From positions 71,094,964 to 71,158,963 of the forward strand of contig BTPG01000006.1 in assembly GCA_036245525.1 (NCBI GenBank): DNA of 64,000 nt, read 5' to 3'. The stretch comes from Semisulcospira habei (Eukaryota > Mollusca > Gastropoda > Semisulcospiridae). How positions within the stretch are numbered: position 1 is the stretch's first letter; each line of letters starts with the position of its first letter. Shown one piece after another: positions 11,327-23,008 of the stretch. Under the pieces are notes generated by a model, which saw nothing but the letters and a program-made list of their open reading frames with translations, had not been told where the DNA came from and did not search any database. The translations under genes were made by a program, and so were the position numbers.

Positions 11327-11369
11327 GTAGTGACTGAGTTATATACTTGTTTGTTTGTCTATTCAGAAA

Positions 11370-12170
11370 AAAATATAATAATAATAATAATTACGGTATT
11401 TATAATGCGCTTATCTTGTAATAATTATAACTCTAAGCGCGCACTCACAACTCGCACACGCATGCACACGCTTTAGACAATGACTCACGTACCACAAATA
11501 GTGAAAATACATTACGACGGTCAGCTTGGGGTGGGGAGTGTGGTGATGTAGTGCTAGAACTGTTGAAAGTGGTGAGTTTTGAGGGCGGACTGGAAGGAGG
11601 AGAGAGAGTGTTTCTGACGGAGAGAGAGTGGGAGAGTGTTCCAGGTGGATGGGCCGTATACTGAGAAGGAGCGGGGGCCGAAAGTGCTGAGTTTGGTGCG
11701 GGGGATGAGGAGGCGGAGAGGGTCGGAGGCGGAGCGGAGGGAGCGGGAAGGAGTGTAGGGATGGTCGGAGAGATAGGTAGGAGCGTAGTTGTTCAGGGAT
11801 TTGTAGCAGAGAGACAGAATCTTGTATTGGATGCGTTGGGGGATGGGGAGCCAGTGAAGGAGCTTGAGCAGGGGAGTGATATGGTCGGATTTTTTCTTTC
11901 TAAGGACGAGGCGGACAGCATTGTTCTGAACGCTCTGGAGAGTGAGAGTGGTGGAGTGAGGAAGGCCGCAAAGGAGAGAGTTGCAATAGTCGATGCGAGA
12001 TAAGATGAGAGAGACAGCGAGTTTGTTGGCAGCTTCGGTAGTGAGGTATTTTCTGATCCGACTGATGCGGCGGAGGTGGAAATAACATGCCTGGGCCGTG
12101 GCGGAGACGAAACTGGTCATGGAAAGAGAGGAATCGAGGATAACGCCAAGGTTCATGGACACAAAGTTTT
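11370..12170 (-). mobile_element. CR1/L2-type LINE, 5'-truncated, in a gene A intron
   Basis: Open frame 11554-12165 reads LGVILDSSLSMTSFVSATA, LILSRIDYCNSLLCGLP, ITPLLKLLHWLPIPQRI and FGPRSFSVYGPSTWNTLP, the C-terminal third of a LINE reverse transcriptase, ending at a stop at 11554. The sequence to 11370 is a 3' UTR-like stretch ending in an (ATT)n tail. It sits in the intron between exons 5 and 6, same strand as gene A. Confidence 0.9.
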
Positions 12171-12175
12171 CTCGG

Positions 12176-12281
12176 AAAGAGGCATAGATCCTCATGAGCC
12201 CCCGAAGTCGCGGGGGCTCATGAGGATCTATGCTTTTGCAGTTAGATGGCGTTCACGTTTTCTCGGCAGTCAAGGGGTTAA
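12176..12281. repeat. Foldback FB1, right part, next to gene A exon 5 donor
   Basis: Core hairpin followed by TTCTCGGCAGTCAAGGGGTTAA; the outer left arm is replaced by the LINE. TTAA at 12278-12281 leaves 21 intron bases before exon 5. Confidence 0.9.
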
Positions 12282-12302
12282 AGTGACTGAAGCTTATCTT
12301 AC

Positions 12303-12411
12303 CTTCTGGTACAGGACCCACAATGGCAATATCGTATTTCTCCTTCAGTCCGGCGAAGTGCGAGACGATGGTGGACAGGATTACCAGCAGGAGCTCTATA
12401 GGTATGGGCAC
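12303..12411 (-). CDS. Gene A coding exon 5
   Basis: Acceptor ggactgtgaag, donor gtaaga. Codes for VPIPIELLLVILSTIVSHF, then a short linker with DIAIVGPVPEG, typical of the SLC26 loop before the second half of the transport domain. The acceptor has only a modest pyrimidine tract. The downstream boundary (G-GMPAP) is shared with gene B. Confidence 0.88.
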
Positions 12412-12504
12412 CTTCACAGTCCAAACAAAAAGGTGACTTCCAAGCGTGTAAAATGCAAGGAAATAATAACACAAAAAAATCAAACAGTTTACGAAATTGT
12501 CTTA

Positions 12505-12660
12505 TGTCCGTGGCCTTAATTTTCTTATTGTGTGTCTGTGGCCACAATTTTCTAATCTTGTGTCTGTGGCCACAATTTTCTGATCTTGTGTCTGTGGCCA
12601 CAAATTTCTAAGCTTGCGTCTGTGCCACAATACTTTTTATCTTGTCTGTGGCCGCAGATA
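12505..12660 (+). repeat. 28-bp tandem repeat, about 5-6 units
   Basis: Unit CTTGTGTCTGTGGCCACAAT plus TTTCTGAT, spacing exactly 28 bp for GCC at 12541, 12569 and 12597. Each unit includes the palindrome TGTGGCCACA. In the gene A exon 4-5 intron. Confidence 0.9.
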
Positions 12661-12819
12661 TATTTTGAAAATGGACGTTCAAACTATCAGTAAATTAGTG
12701 TTTGTCTGTAGAGCTACAAGCGTACTTTGCACTGATGGCTACAGACACAAGATGGGAGGTTCGTTGTTTGTTTGTGTTCTTTGAAAAAGCCTTTGTTGCT
12801 ATAAAATTGTTAACCTCTT

Positions 12820-12991
12820 CACTGCCAATAAAAACACAAATGCAAGAGGAATAGATCTTCATGAGCCCCCGCAACTCATAAGGATCTATGCCTCTTACCG
12901 AAGCCGCTTTGTATCTTCCGTGGGCGTATGAGGTTCTATGTCGTTTAATTAACAAAGATTTCATAATACAATTTGGCAGTGAAGCGTTTAA
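12820..12991. repeat. Foldback FB1 sharing TTAA with FB3
   Basis: TTAACCTCTTCACTGCC at 12820; right end CAGTGAAGCGTTTAA. Its last TTAA (12988-12991) is also the first TTAA of the next element. Confidence 0.88.
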
Positions 12992-13068
12992 CTCATTAAG
13001 ACATGCCGTCTACGGATAAGCGGCGGTTCGCAGCGTATCCGTAGGCGGCACGTCTCGAATGAGTTTAA
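12988..13068. repeat. Foldback FB3 next to gene A exon 4 donor
   Basis: FB3 is an 80-bp palindrome: TTAACTCATTCGAGACG, GCCGCATCCGGATACGCGG and mirror. This copy ends TTAA at 13065-13068, leaving 19 intron bases before exon 4. Confidence 0.92.
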
Positions 13069-13087
13069 ACGGTCTTTTCTTTGTCAC

Positions 13088-13280
13088 CTTCATCTTGTGT
13101 GCAAACTTCTCATTGATCCCGATCTTGACGGCCAGAAGGATGGCCATGCAGATGAGGCCGATGATGAGGTCGGCGGGGTTAGTGGTGGTGATGTTGCTGA
13201 AGATGTCAATGTAGGTCATAACGATGTTGCCCATCCCACTACGGTTAGGGACCTTCACCTTCAGCATCTTCACGATCTGG
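13088..13280 (-). CDS. Gene A coding exon 4
   Basis: Acceptor gtcatctgcag, donor gtgaca. Codes for SQIVKMLKVKVPNRSGMG, then the conserved ITTTNPADLIIG and a hydrophobic helix followed by INEKFAHKMK. Gene B has an intron inside this region (at R-SG) and none at the end of this exon, so the two boundaries are not shared. Confidence 0.9.
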
Positions 13281-13448
13281 CTGCAGATGACACGAGAGAA
13301 CACGTAGTCTTACTTTTAAGCATAATCTGTCTCGGAGTATCAGACACAGAACTTTGTCGTTATAAAACAATTTTCATTTCGTAAATCATGATTGACTCAG
13401 TCTTTATATTATACTTCAAATACATGGAATCTTACCATCCTAAAACGG

Positions 13449-13560
13449 GGTTGGGGGGGGGGAGGGGAGGGGGTACACGAGGGAAGGGCAAGAGGGGGTG
13501 GGGCAAGGAGGGGCCAAGGGGGGGGGGGGGGCACGGGGGAAGGCGGGGGAGGGAGGAGGG
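13449..13560 (+). repeat. G-rich low-complexity tract
   Basis: Multiple runs of five or more G with A and C interruptions; could form G-quadruplexes. Confidence 0.85.
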
Positions 13561-13734
13561 TCACGAGGTTACTCGATCTCAACAATAGCATCAAAAGCAG
13601 GTCAATATTTAGTCATGATGCATGAATGCAAAACTAAAGGCTACCATTCAGTAACATCCAACATAACTCTTTAGTATATCCTACGCAAAGCATACAGAAC
13701 ATTAAATGTTAAACTTTACATTACAATTTTTTAT

Positions 13735-13737
<3 letters not shown>

Positions 13738-13791
<54 letters not shown>
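13738..13791 (+). repeat. (CA)n microsatellite
   Basis: About 54 bp of CA in the GC-AG intron of gene A; a short inverted TGTGTGTG lies at 13801-13810. Confidence 0.97.
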
Positions 13792-13795
<4 letters not shown>

Positions 13796-13830
13796 GCGAA
13801 TGTGTGTGTGTTGTTGTGTCATTTTTAACT

Positions 13831-13872
13831 ATACGGCCTAGAGGTGCAAAATCACAGACTAGCACACATTTA
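13831..13872. repeat. Foldback FB6, right half
   Basis: CGGCCTAGAGGTGCAAAATCA then CAGACTAGCACACATTT; left arm missing. Confidence 0.65.
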
Positions 13873-13920
13873 ATGGATTGCTGGTTTTGGGGGCTTCATT
13901 TTCTTTAAATACAATCTTGC

Positions 13921-14089
13921 CTTGTGGCTATGTGAACAGCGGCAGCGAAGGTGAATCCGCCGATGAAGGACTTGGACAGAAAGTTGGTGATGAAGCCCAG
14001 CCTGAATAAGCCCATCGCCAGGAGAATAAGCCCGCCCACAAAACACGTGGCCACTGATATCCCAATCTTGTAGTTCATCAATTCATCAC
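13921..14089 (-). CDS. Gene A coding exon 3 (membrane segments; GC donor)
   Basis: Acceptor tctccaaacag. The exon codes for GDELMNYKIGISVATCFVGG, then LFRLGFITNFLSKS and GGFTFAAAVHIAT. It ends ACA-AG followed by gcaaga, a GC rather than GT donor. The next exon starts C-CAG, giving the conserved T-S-Q with perfect phase, so the GC site is the only boundary I found that keeps the family sequence. No intron exists here in gene B. Confidence 0.88.
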
Positions 14090-14145
14090 CTGTTTGGAGA
14101 TATAATATTTTACGTGTCGGCATGTGACAAGATTCGGGCATGAAG

Positions 14146-14226
14146 GGGACTCATTCGAGACCTGCCGAATCCAGATAAGCGGCAATACGACGCGTATCCG
14201 AATGCGGAACGTCTCGGGTGTGTTAA
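14146..14226. repeat. Foldback FB3
   Basis: ACTCATTCGAGACCTGCCG to CGTCTCGGGTGTGTTAA; TTAA at 14223 directly joins the next element as TTAATTAA. Confidence 0.88.
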
Positions 14227-14444
14227 TTAACCCATTAGCTCCGGCGCACTACAACAGGAGATGAAGGATGATGATAATTCAAGGGTAGTGCCAGATTAGC
14301 TTGGTGCCTGATGGCAGGCGTCAAGCTAATCTGGCACTATCCTTGAATTATTATCGTCAATCCATCTCCTTAAACTGGTACATAGTAGTTATAGGTGACA
14401 CTTCAAAACTTTTGGAAATATGGCCGCGGGATTAAATGGGTTAA
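14227..14444. repeat. Foldback FB2, TTAA at both ends
   Basis: TTAACCCATTAGCTCC to AAATGGGTTAA, with the full TTGGCGCC-type tip. Confidence 0.9.
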
Positions 14445-14867
14445 CAGTCATTTACTGCCATTTAGCTAGAGAGAAAAGTAGGTAGGAGGTGATTTTGAGT
14501 GATGGGGTTATGGGAACCCGGATGTTCCAAGATGTCGCACTGACACATTTTGCAAATGTGTTACTGAACAATGTCTGGTGTGGTCACTCGCGTTTCACTC
14601 CCTCCAACACCCACCCGTCCACACCTGTCCCCTTTCACACTCACCCTGAAAATAAACTGAACTGAATGAACTTATCTGAAATGAACAAAATCAAATTGAA
14701 CTGAAGTGAACTGAATTAAGCCACTAAAGATACAGGAGTTGACAGGCATGTACGCCTCTTGTGCACGCTTCTGCAACGATTCGTGAGAATCTATACCTGC
14801 CCCGTTCGAGCAAAATCAAAAGAAAGTAAGTCCATTTTTGTGTAAATGGACTTATGTAATGCGTTAG

Positions 14868-14959
14868 TTAACCCTTCGGCTGTCGGTAGCGGCTTTTGTC
14901 GCTATGATTCATGCAGGAATCATCGCGACAAAATCCGCTTCCGACAGCCAAAGAGTTTA
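14868..14959. repeat. Foldback FB4 next to gene A exon 2 donor
   Basis: TTAACCCTTCGGCTGTCGG at the left; right end CAGCCAAAGAGTTTA (one base off TTAA). 17 intron bases separate it from exon 2. Confidence 0.9.
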
Positions 14960-14976
14960 TTGAATGGACCAGATAC

Positions 14977-15183
14977 CTGTCAGCGTGATGTTGGGCCCCA
15001 AGGACTGCTGGTAATTGTTCGCCTCTCTCAGGACAACGTTGGAGGTCAGGATGGCTATCACGGCGTTGGTTCCCATGGAAACGAAAGGAGAGGTACCGAA
15101 GATAAGGTAGACAACTGTGGGGAAGAAGCTGGAGTACAGTCCCACTGCCGGCGTCAGGGAGGCCAGAATGCCAAATCCAAGAC
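14977..15183 (-). CDS. Gene A coding exon 2 (SulP signature region)
   Basis: Acceptor gatgcgcag, donor gtatct. Codes for GLGFGILASLTPAVGLYSS, the SulP signature around P-x-x-GLY, then FGTSPFVSMGTNAV, the re-entrant anion-binding half-helix region of SLC26 proteins, and a short extracellular loop with an N-glycosylation sequon (NITL). In gene B this sequence lies inside one long exon, so both bounding introns are absent from the paralogue. Confidence 0.93.
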
Positions 15184-15285
15184 CTGCGCATCGAGGATGA
15201 GAACATAGAAGCGTGAATATGGTGGTAGTCATTGTTTAAGGTGGGGCGTTGGGAGGGGGGGGGAGGGAGGAGGTGTTATTGGATA

Positions 15286-15366
15286 TTAACCCTATCGAGA
15301 CGTGCCGCATCCGGATTTGCGGCTTTAGGCCGCGAATCCGGATGCGGCACGTCTCGAAAGAGTTAA
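15286..15366. repeat. Foldback FB3, TTAA at both ends
   Basis: TTAACCCTATCGAGACG to CGTCTCGAAAGAGTTAA with long perfect arms. Confidence 0.92.
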
Positions 15367-15387
15367 AAAGAAAGCTCAAAGATGACA

Positions 15388-15594
15388 TATAACTCATTCA
15401 GCCCCAGCACTTCACAGCACGATGTGGGTCGACCACGATAGTTCAAGGGTGGTGCCAAAATTGCCCGTAGGCGCCAAGCTATTTTGGCAACACCCTTGAA
15501 CGATCTTGGTCGGTCTGTCTTCTAAATTGTCATACAGCCTTCAGAGGACAGCTCCAAACTTTTGGAATTTAGACCCTAGGACACAATGAGCTAA
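15388..15594. repeat. Foldback FB2
   Basis: AACTCATTCAGCCCC at the left; stem tip TTGCCCGTAGGCGCCAAGC; right end ACACAATGAGCTAA. Confidence 0.85.
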
Positions 15595-15670
15595 AGTCAA
15601 CATGTAGTATTTGCTTAGACAGCAGTCTGTCTGATGTTCTGTTTGTTGTGGTTGTAGAGGGGTTTTGTTT

Positions 15671-15712
15671 GTTTGATTTGTTTGTTTGTTTGTTTGTTTG
15701 TTTGTTTGTTTG
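15671..15712 (+). repeat. (GTTT)n microsatellite
   Basis: TTTGTTTG repeats, about 42 bp. From here to about 16380 I see no further gene or repeat apart from a decayed FB6 (16105-16155). Confidence 0.85.
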
Positions 15713-16104
15713 CTTGCTAGCTTTGCTTTTTAAAGTTGTAAATTTGTATCAGTTACTCCATATGCTAGTACATTGCATTTGCACTTTTGGTCTTAGCTGT
15801 CTTCTCGTGATCACTGTTATTGAAAACTTGCTTTAACTGATTTGTAACGACCGTTTGACAAAGAATGTTTGTGTCATTATGCATCAGCGACTATACACCA
15901 AACGTTTGATTGATATCTTTTCTTCGTGTCCCAATAGGAGATAAGGGAAAGAAAATTTGTGAATCTTTCAATCTCTGAAACTTTAAATCTTTCAATCTTT
16001 GTTGTTGTTGTTTTCTTTTTGCTTGCATACTTCACCGATATTCACATTGTAAGCATGTACATTACTTAGATTGACCAGGATGAGTGTGTTGGTCTATTAA
16101 TTTG

Positions 16105-16155
16105 GACCTTACCCTCTTGCGCTTTAAGGTAAAAAATCACAGACCCGACAATATG
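16105..16155. repeat. Foldback FB6, decayed
   Basis: TTTGGACCTTACC and GGTAAAAAATCACAGACC. Confidence 0.6.
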
Positions 16156-16529
16156 TAGCCTTGTGTGGGTATGTACTTTTGTTTGGATAAGCACTCACAT
16201 TTTGAACTAACTGCACTTTAACAGAGAGTGACGTCAAAAACGACTAAAAGTCTGCATTTTTATGTAAATCTAATGATCTGTAATTAAACAGCGTATACCA
16301 AGCATACATGTGTCTGCCACAGCAGTGAATCAATCAACAGAGCCGGTGAGATGGAGGAATTAGATCAGCTTGGAAGTGAGCCAGATTTCCTCCCCTTATT
16401 TTTTTTATTTTTTTTTTTTTCGGAAGGGGGGGAGGATGAGGGGGAGCGGGAGAGAGAAGGACAGACAGACAGACAGACAAACAGACTGGCAGACAGATAG
16501 ACAGACAGACTGACAGACAGAGACAGAAA

Positions 16530-16592
16530 AAGAGAGTTAGTTAGTTAGTTATTTGGGTTTAACGCCAAGCAGACGACTAAGGCCATCTCACG
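16530..16592 (-). repeat. Retroelement 3' tail, (TAAC)n type
   Basis: On the minus strand: GAGATGGCCTTAGTCG, then GGCGTTAAACCCAAATAAC and TAACTAAC repeats. The same tail occurs on the plus strand at 32666-32716 and 57794-57838. Probably a SINE or LINE 3' end. Confidence 0.6.
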
Positions 16593-16624
16593 GCGGAGAG
16601 AAAGAGAGGCAAAGAAAGAGAGAC

Positions 16625-16764
16625 AGAGAAAGATGATGATGATGATGATGATGATGTTGATGATGATGATGAAATTTTATTTATCGACGGTAAAAAGTTT
16701 TGACAAAACACCTCGTCATTTTACAAACTTGACGTTGCTAACATCTGCAGCAAAGAATAGCGAA

Positions 16765-16770
<6 letters not shown>
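16625..16770 (-). mobile_element. LINE 3' end fragment with (ATC)n tail
   Basis: Minus-strand 3' sequence with the TTTGTAAAATGA block and a TTTATT/(ATC)n tail, the same layout as the next two copies. First of three same-strand LINE remnants. Confidence 0.65.
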
Positions 16771-16772
<2 letters not shown>

Positions 16773-16857
<85 letters not shown>

Positions 16858-16906
16858 GATGATGATGATGAGAGAGAGAGATGATGATGATAATGATGAT
16901 GATGAA

Positions 16907-16935
<29 letters not shown>
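16773..16935 (+). repeat. (GA)n then (GAT)n microsatellite
   Basis: 80 bp of GA, short GAT/GA mixture, then GATGAT to 16935; bridges two LINE copies. Confidence 0.97.
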
Positions 16936-16939
<4 letters not shown>

Positions 16940-17735
16940 ACATTTTTATTCAGGAAAAAGTTTTATTGATGCGAATTCCTCTCTTACAAACTGTCCTGCT
17001 ACTCTATACACACATAAATATACATCGAGCAATACAGTAAAATATTTTTTTAAAAAACACAAAAAAACATAGTGTCAAAACATTCAAGTGTACGAAAAGC
17101 ATAAAAGGCGAAAAAAAAACAACAACAACATAATAACAGCGACATAAGCTGAAGGTGTTTTTGTAATTAGAACATGTCTCTGAGAGTACAGCATCAATAG
17201 AGGAAAATTGAGTCGTGGTATTAGTTTAAAAAGTAAAAGGCAATAAAGGCGATCCTTAAAAATACTAAATTTAGAAATAGACTTAAGATGCTGGGGTAAA
17301 TTATTCCATGCTTTTGCACCTGAAAAGGCCAGGCTAGTTTTATATATATCTAGTCTTGTTCTTGGTATGTGGAGCGACCTGTTTCTCGTGTTCTGTCTAT
17401 GATTATCTGAAAACAGAATTTGCAAACGGAGTGGGGCTCTCTCGGGTAGAATCTTGTACATTAATACACACCGATAAATTCGAATTGTTTGTTTAATGCC
17501 AGCAATTTAAGAGATTTGATTTTTGTGTCTATGGGGGCGGGTCCAGGAAGTATGAGTTTAACACCTCGACAATACAGAGAATTTACTTTTTTCGTATGAA
17601 CTTCGCTGCAACCGTCCCAAACAGCGGAACTGTAATTATAATGCGTTTTGATATGCGCGTGGAAATAAAGTTTGCAAACGTCAGGATTAACTATACGGCT
17701 GAGCTTAGACAAAAGGAACAAGTTTTTGGACAAAG
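16936..17735 (-). mobile_element. Truncated LINE reverse transcriptase copy
   Basis: Two open frames (17461-17733 and 17084-17461, one frameshift) read LFLLSKLSRIVNPDVCKLYF, SAVWDGCSEVHTKKVNSLY, then DIYKTSLAFSGAKAWNNLPQ. This is the extreme C-terminus of a LINE protein, related to 18130-18835 and 38090-38645. 3' tail is (ATC)n at 16905-16935. In the first intron of gene A. Confidence 0.85.
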
Positions 17736-17760
17736 TTTTGCATACGTTGTCAGCATGAGT

Positions 17761-18835
<1,075 letters not shown>

Positions 18836-19246
18836 AGAGAGAGAGAGATGGAACTGTCTCGATGGCAAGGAAGTGGGGAGGTGGGGGGGGGGGAGGTGGG
18901 AAAAGAGTACAGTGTCAAATTTCCAACCGTAAAACATAATTCCTTGACAGAAGGCCTAGGCGGACAACAACAACAACAACAACAAAAGTTAAACGTTCAG
19001 GGTTTGACGTCTTTAGTCAGCCATGAAGGCGGTTTCAAAGACGGGGCACTGACTAGTATCTTGTCCGTCGGGAAAATGCGAAAACTACTGCACTATATGA
19101 GAAAAATTAAACATTCCATAAGTTCCCTCTAACGGTAAGGACAATTAAAAGCAGTGAATAAATATTTCGAGTTGGAGTTGAACTTGCCATCGTTTCCGGA
19201 TACAATTTTGTGTTCTGCTGGCAGAAAGGAAAAGATTTTAAAGTCA

Positions 19247-19478
19247 CTCAAACCTTTTTACTGCCGAGAAAAAGTGAACGCGATCCAACTGCAAGAGACA
19301 TCGACCCTCATGGCCCCCCGCGAATGCGGGGGCTCATGGAGATCTACGCCTCTTGCTGATTCTAGTTTGTATCCAGGATTTTTGGGGGGGTTTTGTCGAC
19401 GGATGTGGTCTGTGGTTGTGGAATGAACCAAGATTTCACAAACAAAAATGTACGTTCATTGGCAGGGATAGGGTTCAA
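19247..19478. repeat. Foldback FB1 next to gene A exon 1 donor
   Basis: Left AACCTTTTTACTGCCGAG; core 19288-19360; right end TTGGCAGGGATAGGGTTCAA (decayed TTAA). 18 intron bases separate it from exon 1. Confidence 0.88.
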
Positions 19479-19496
19479 TACTTCTTTTTTATGTAC

Positions 19497-19797
19497 CTTG
19501 CGGTAGATGGATGAAGCCCCCAGAAAGACCAGCCACGAGGTCAAGCACGGTCCACTCGCGCCATTTGTATTTCCTGATGAATTTGATCACTGGAATGTAG
19601 GACAGGGCCTGTCGGCCCACACACCGCGCCGAGCACTGGCAGTTATCCCTGATGACCTCACACACCGATTTGGACGGCGTTTGGTCAGCGTAGATTTCGT
19701 CAAACTCGCATTGTGTGTACATCTGACGTTGGATGACGACATGATGCGCTGGCGATGTGACGGAGTCCATGGGCGGCTTGATGTTGCCATTGGGGTC
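19497..19797 (-). CDS. Gene A coding exon 1 (N-terminal cytosolic region into TM1)
   Basis: Starts after a ttttgtgccag acceptor in phase 0 and ends CAA-G before the donor gtacat. It encodes a cytosolic N-terminus with IQRQMYTQ and a Cys-rich stretch (CEVIRDNCQCSARC), then KYKWREW and the first membrane block DLVAGLSGGFIHLPQ. Gene B carries the same blocks split over three exons (62175-62285, 60896-61021 and the start of 58910-59409). By comparison with gene B about ten residues are missing before this exon. The internal ATG at 19768-19770 could start a 664-residue protein if there is no upstream coding exon. Confidence 0.88.
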
Positions 19798-19979
19798 CTG
19801 GCACAAAAAATATAATAAAATTAACCGTGTACCTGTTGCTTTAAATCAGATTTGAATTCTAAACTTTATGCAGGATACTGTCATAATGTAAACGATAACT
19901 TCAATTAAAATAAATAAAATTTGAAGTTGAATATCTAATTATACATATTTTTGAAAATATACATTGTCAAATTTTTTAT

Positions 19980-20075
19980 GTAATGTATTATAACGTAATG
20001 TGATGTAATGTAATGTAATGTAATGTAATGTAATGTAATGCAATGTTATGTTATGTTATGTAATGTAATGCAGCG
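19980..20075 (+). repeat. (TAATG)n array
   Basis: GTAATGTAATGTAATG with TTATG variants, about 95 bp, directly upstream of gene A exon 1. Confidence 0.9.
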
Positions 20076-20200
20076 TAGAGTAATGTTAGTGCCAACGTCA
20101 TGTCATGTAGCGTACTGTTAAAGATCGGCAGCCATTTTTTTTTTTAATTCACTCTATTCAATTCTATCATTTTATTGAAGTATGTGACAGGAGAAGACGC

Positions 20201-20430
<230 letters not shown>

Positions 20431-20707
20431 TGAGAGACACAGAGAGAGAGAGAGAGAGAGAGAAACAGACAGACAGACAGAGACGGACACACACAGACAG
20501 AGAGCATTAATAATTCGTTCTCGAAACGCAGCGCAACAATGGCAAAAATCATCTAGCCCTAGTGTAATTCAGATACAATGCACGTTTCATGTTTGATTAG
20601 GAATCTCTGACTCATTATAATTGCCACGAAAGCATACACGGGGCGTGCTTTCTCCATAAAATAACGCCATTATATCGTGTGATGGTGATGCAACTAAACT
20701 ACCTACA

Positions 20708-20758
20708 CGAAAAAGACCTTTTGGCCGACGTCGGCCCGAAGGCCTTTGCTAGATGGGT
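20708..20758. repeat. Foldback FB8, short
   Basis: AAAGACCTTTTGGCCGACG and CGTCGGCCCGAAGGCCTTT. Confidence 0.8.
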
Positions 20759-20824
20759 AGTCCGCACGACTGCAAACAAGTCGTGATACGGGGATGTACC
20801 ACGGCAACACAAAGAGAAGCTGTG

Positions 20825-20922
20825 GCAAAAGGCAGTAAGTCCATTTTTATGAAAAGCGAGATTTTCATTGTATTACAATGAAAATCTCGCTTTCCACAAA
20901 AGTGGAGTTACGGCCTTTTGCT
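20825..20922. repeat. Foldback FB7, best copy
   Basis: GCAAAAGGCAGTAAGTCCA, then GCGAGATTTTCATTGTA, TTACAATGAAAATCTCGC and the mirror to CCTTTTGC. Confidence 0.92.
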
Positions 20923-21027
20923 TTCCTGGGTTAGAGTTTTGGCGTGGTCCAACTCATCACCAGTATAATCGAAGCTATCAGAATACATGTGACCTGATTG
21001 ACATTAGAATTAATACGTACTGCGCAG

Positions 21028-21131
21028 TATGCAAAATTCGTCCGACCGGCGTCAGCACGATTTCGGCCCGCCCACATCCTTGGGCGGGCCAGGTCACGTG
21101 CTGATTTCGGGCCGAGAACCTTTTGCCCACC
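21028..21131. repeat. Foldback FB8 variant
   Basis: GTCAGCACGATTTCGGCCCG, CCACATCCTTGGGCGGGCC and a partly mirrored right arm ending CGAGAACCTTTTGCCCA. Confidence 0.75.
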
Positions 21132-21366
21132 GATTAATGTTTGTTTAAGACAATGAGCACAGGCTGTACGCGGCTCTTGTGTTTGTTCTGCCAGTTAAAC
21201 AAATGCCGATTCGTCGTAATCCGTCTGTTGCGTCATTTTGCCCCATGTGCGCAACAGTGGTGTAGTACGTATGAACAGTGGTGTAGTAGGTAGGGCTCAG
21301 CCATACTGGTTTTTTACATGGTATAGTCTGAGTATCCTTTAGCCGTACCCCCCTTTTTTTTTTTTT

Positions 21367-21412
21367 CGCATTCGAGAAGTGCCGCCTAACGAGCACGTCT
21401 CGATTGAGTTAA
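21367..21412. repeat. Foldback FB3, deleted
   Basis: ATTCGAGAAGTGCCGCC and GAGCACGTCTCGATTGAGTTAA; central part lost. Confidence 0.7.
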
Positions 21413-21654
21413 CATGGGTCATATACCACTTATGGGCCATAACCCAATACATTCTGAGGTTGATTTTTTCAGATTAGTGAGCTGTCCTATGAAGGCTTCA
21501 TGTCGGTTCCACCCATAAAGTCAAGTACAAAAAAAATGTTTAAAAATAAAAAAAAAATAAAACACTGTATTTATCCCACACTGTATTTATTCCAGTTTGT
21601 ACGGGAGCATATACACATATCAACTGAAAGTAAAATGGATAAGATAGATAAAAT

Positions 21655-22929
21655 AACAAGATGAGGATTTCATCCCAAAGTCTATAGTATTGATTGGAGC
21701 TCAGATGAGTTTATCTTTTAGGAACATTCAGGGTTGTTCATATTTTTAGGCTTATTATGCTCATCCATTTCCATCCTCTCTAAGCCAACCCCTGATCAAC
21801 ACACATGTCGGCGCACACAAATAAAGATGGACACACGGCGCTTCCCTCTCATTAGTACGCTCTGTGGGTTCGTGTAGCGACAGGAATCCATCTCCTACTC
21901 TAACCCACCCTCTGATCCATACACACTGGCACACAGAAATAAAGACGGACACACGGCGATTCCCGCCATTCGTAAGCTCCGTGGTCTGGCGTAGCATAGC
22001 TATTCTGAAGAAGAAGAATAGCACGAGCAGCGGAATGGTGTCACTTCAAGCTTCACGTCATGGCATCATTACCACGACGCTGCCGTGTTCACAGTGACGA
22101 CTCGATGTTATACGTCACTTATCCCAGTACTAACATTTGACGTATCAGAGAACCAACTTTGCAATTTTCTTGCTGATTTTCACGCCTATGGCTGACAGGT
22201 CACAATTTGACCTAATCCTACCCCAGGGCCGGGACAAACAGCAGGCTTATGCAAACACTGTTCATGAAAAATCATGCGGATATTGATCAGAAGATAGTTT
22301 GTTTTTTTTTTGTAAAAGAAAAATTAAAGTTAGGTTAGCTGTTTTACAAATGACTCCTAAAAGGTGGTGCAGAACATTGTCTGATTTTTACACATAGGGC
22401 ATACAGGTCACAATTGACCTAATCGTACCCGACAGTCGAGACAAACTGTAGGCTTATGTAAATGCCCTATACGAAAAATTATGCGATTATTAATGAGAAG
22501 ATTGTTTGTTTGTTTTTTCGTATAAAAAAGAGATTTAATTCTTTTAAGATTAACCAATATAATTCGTGAAATTAATCCCAAAAACGCAAAAAATATATAT
22601 ATTTCCCAAAATAATTATTTATCACTCAAAGTTCTAGAGGTACAATGCTGTTTATCGAACTCATTCAATATCTCCCTTTTATCTAGCTATATGCAAAATA
22701 TCTAGTAAATTTTTTTTTAAATTAGGACTCCAGTGTGAATCAACCGGTTTATGTGAAACGGCCATTTTCTCGCCAATGAGCATCTTAATCAAAAAAATCG
22801 AAAAACAGGTCCCGAGATAATTCTTTTAAGGACAATATCTTAAAATTTAAAGCTCGTCCGTCGTCAAACGCGGGTTCTAGATGCTGTGACATCCCCACAC
22901 ACATACATAAACACACACACATGCACGCA

Positions 22930-23008
<79 letters not shown>

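Noticed and set aside
11761..12003. Plus-strand frame opposite the LINE
   Set aside because: Shadow of the minus-strand LINE reverse transcriptase frame, which matches a known family.
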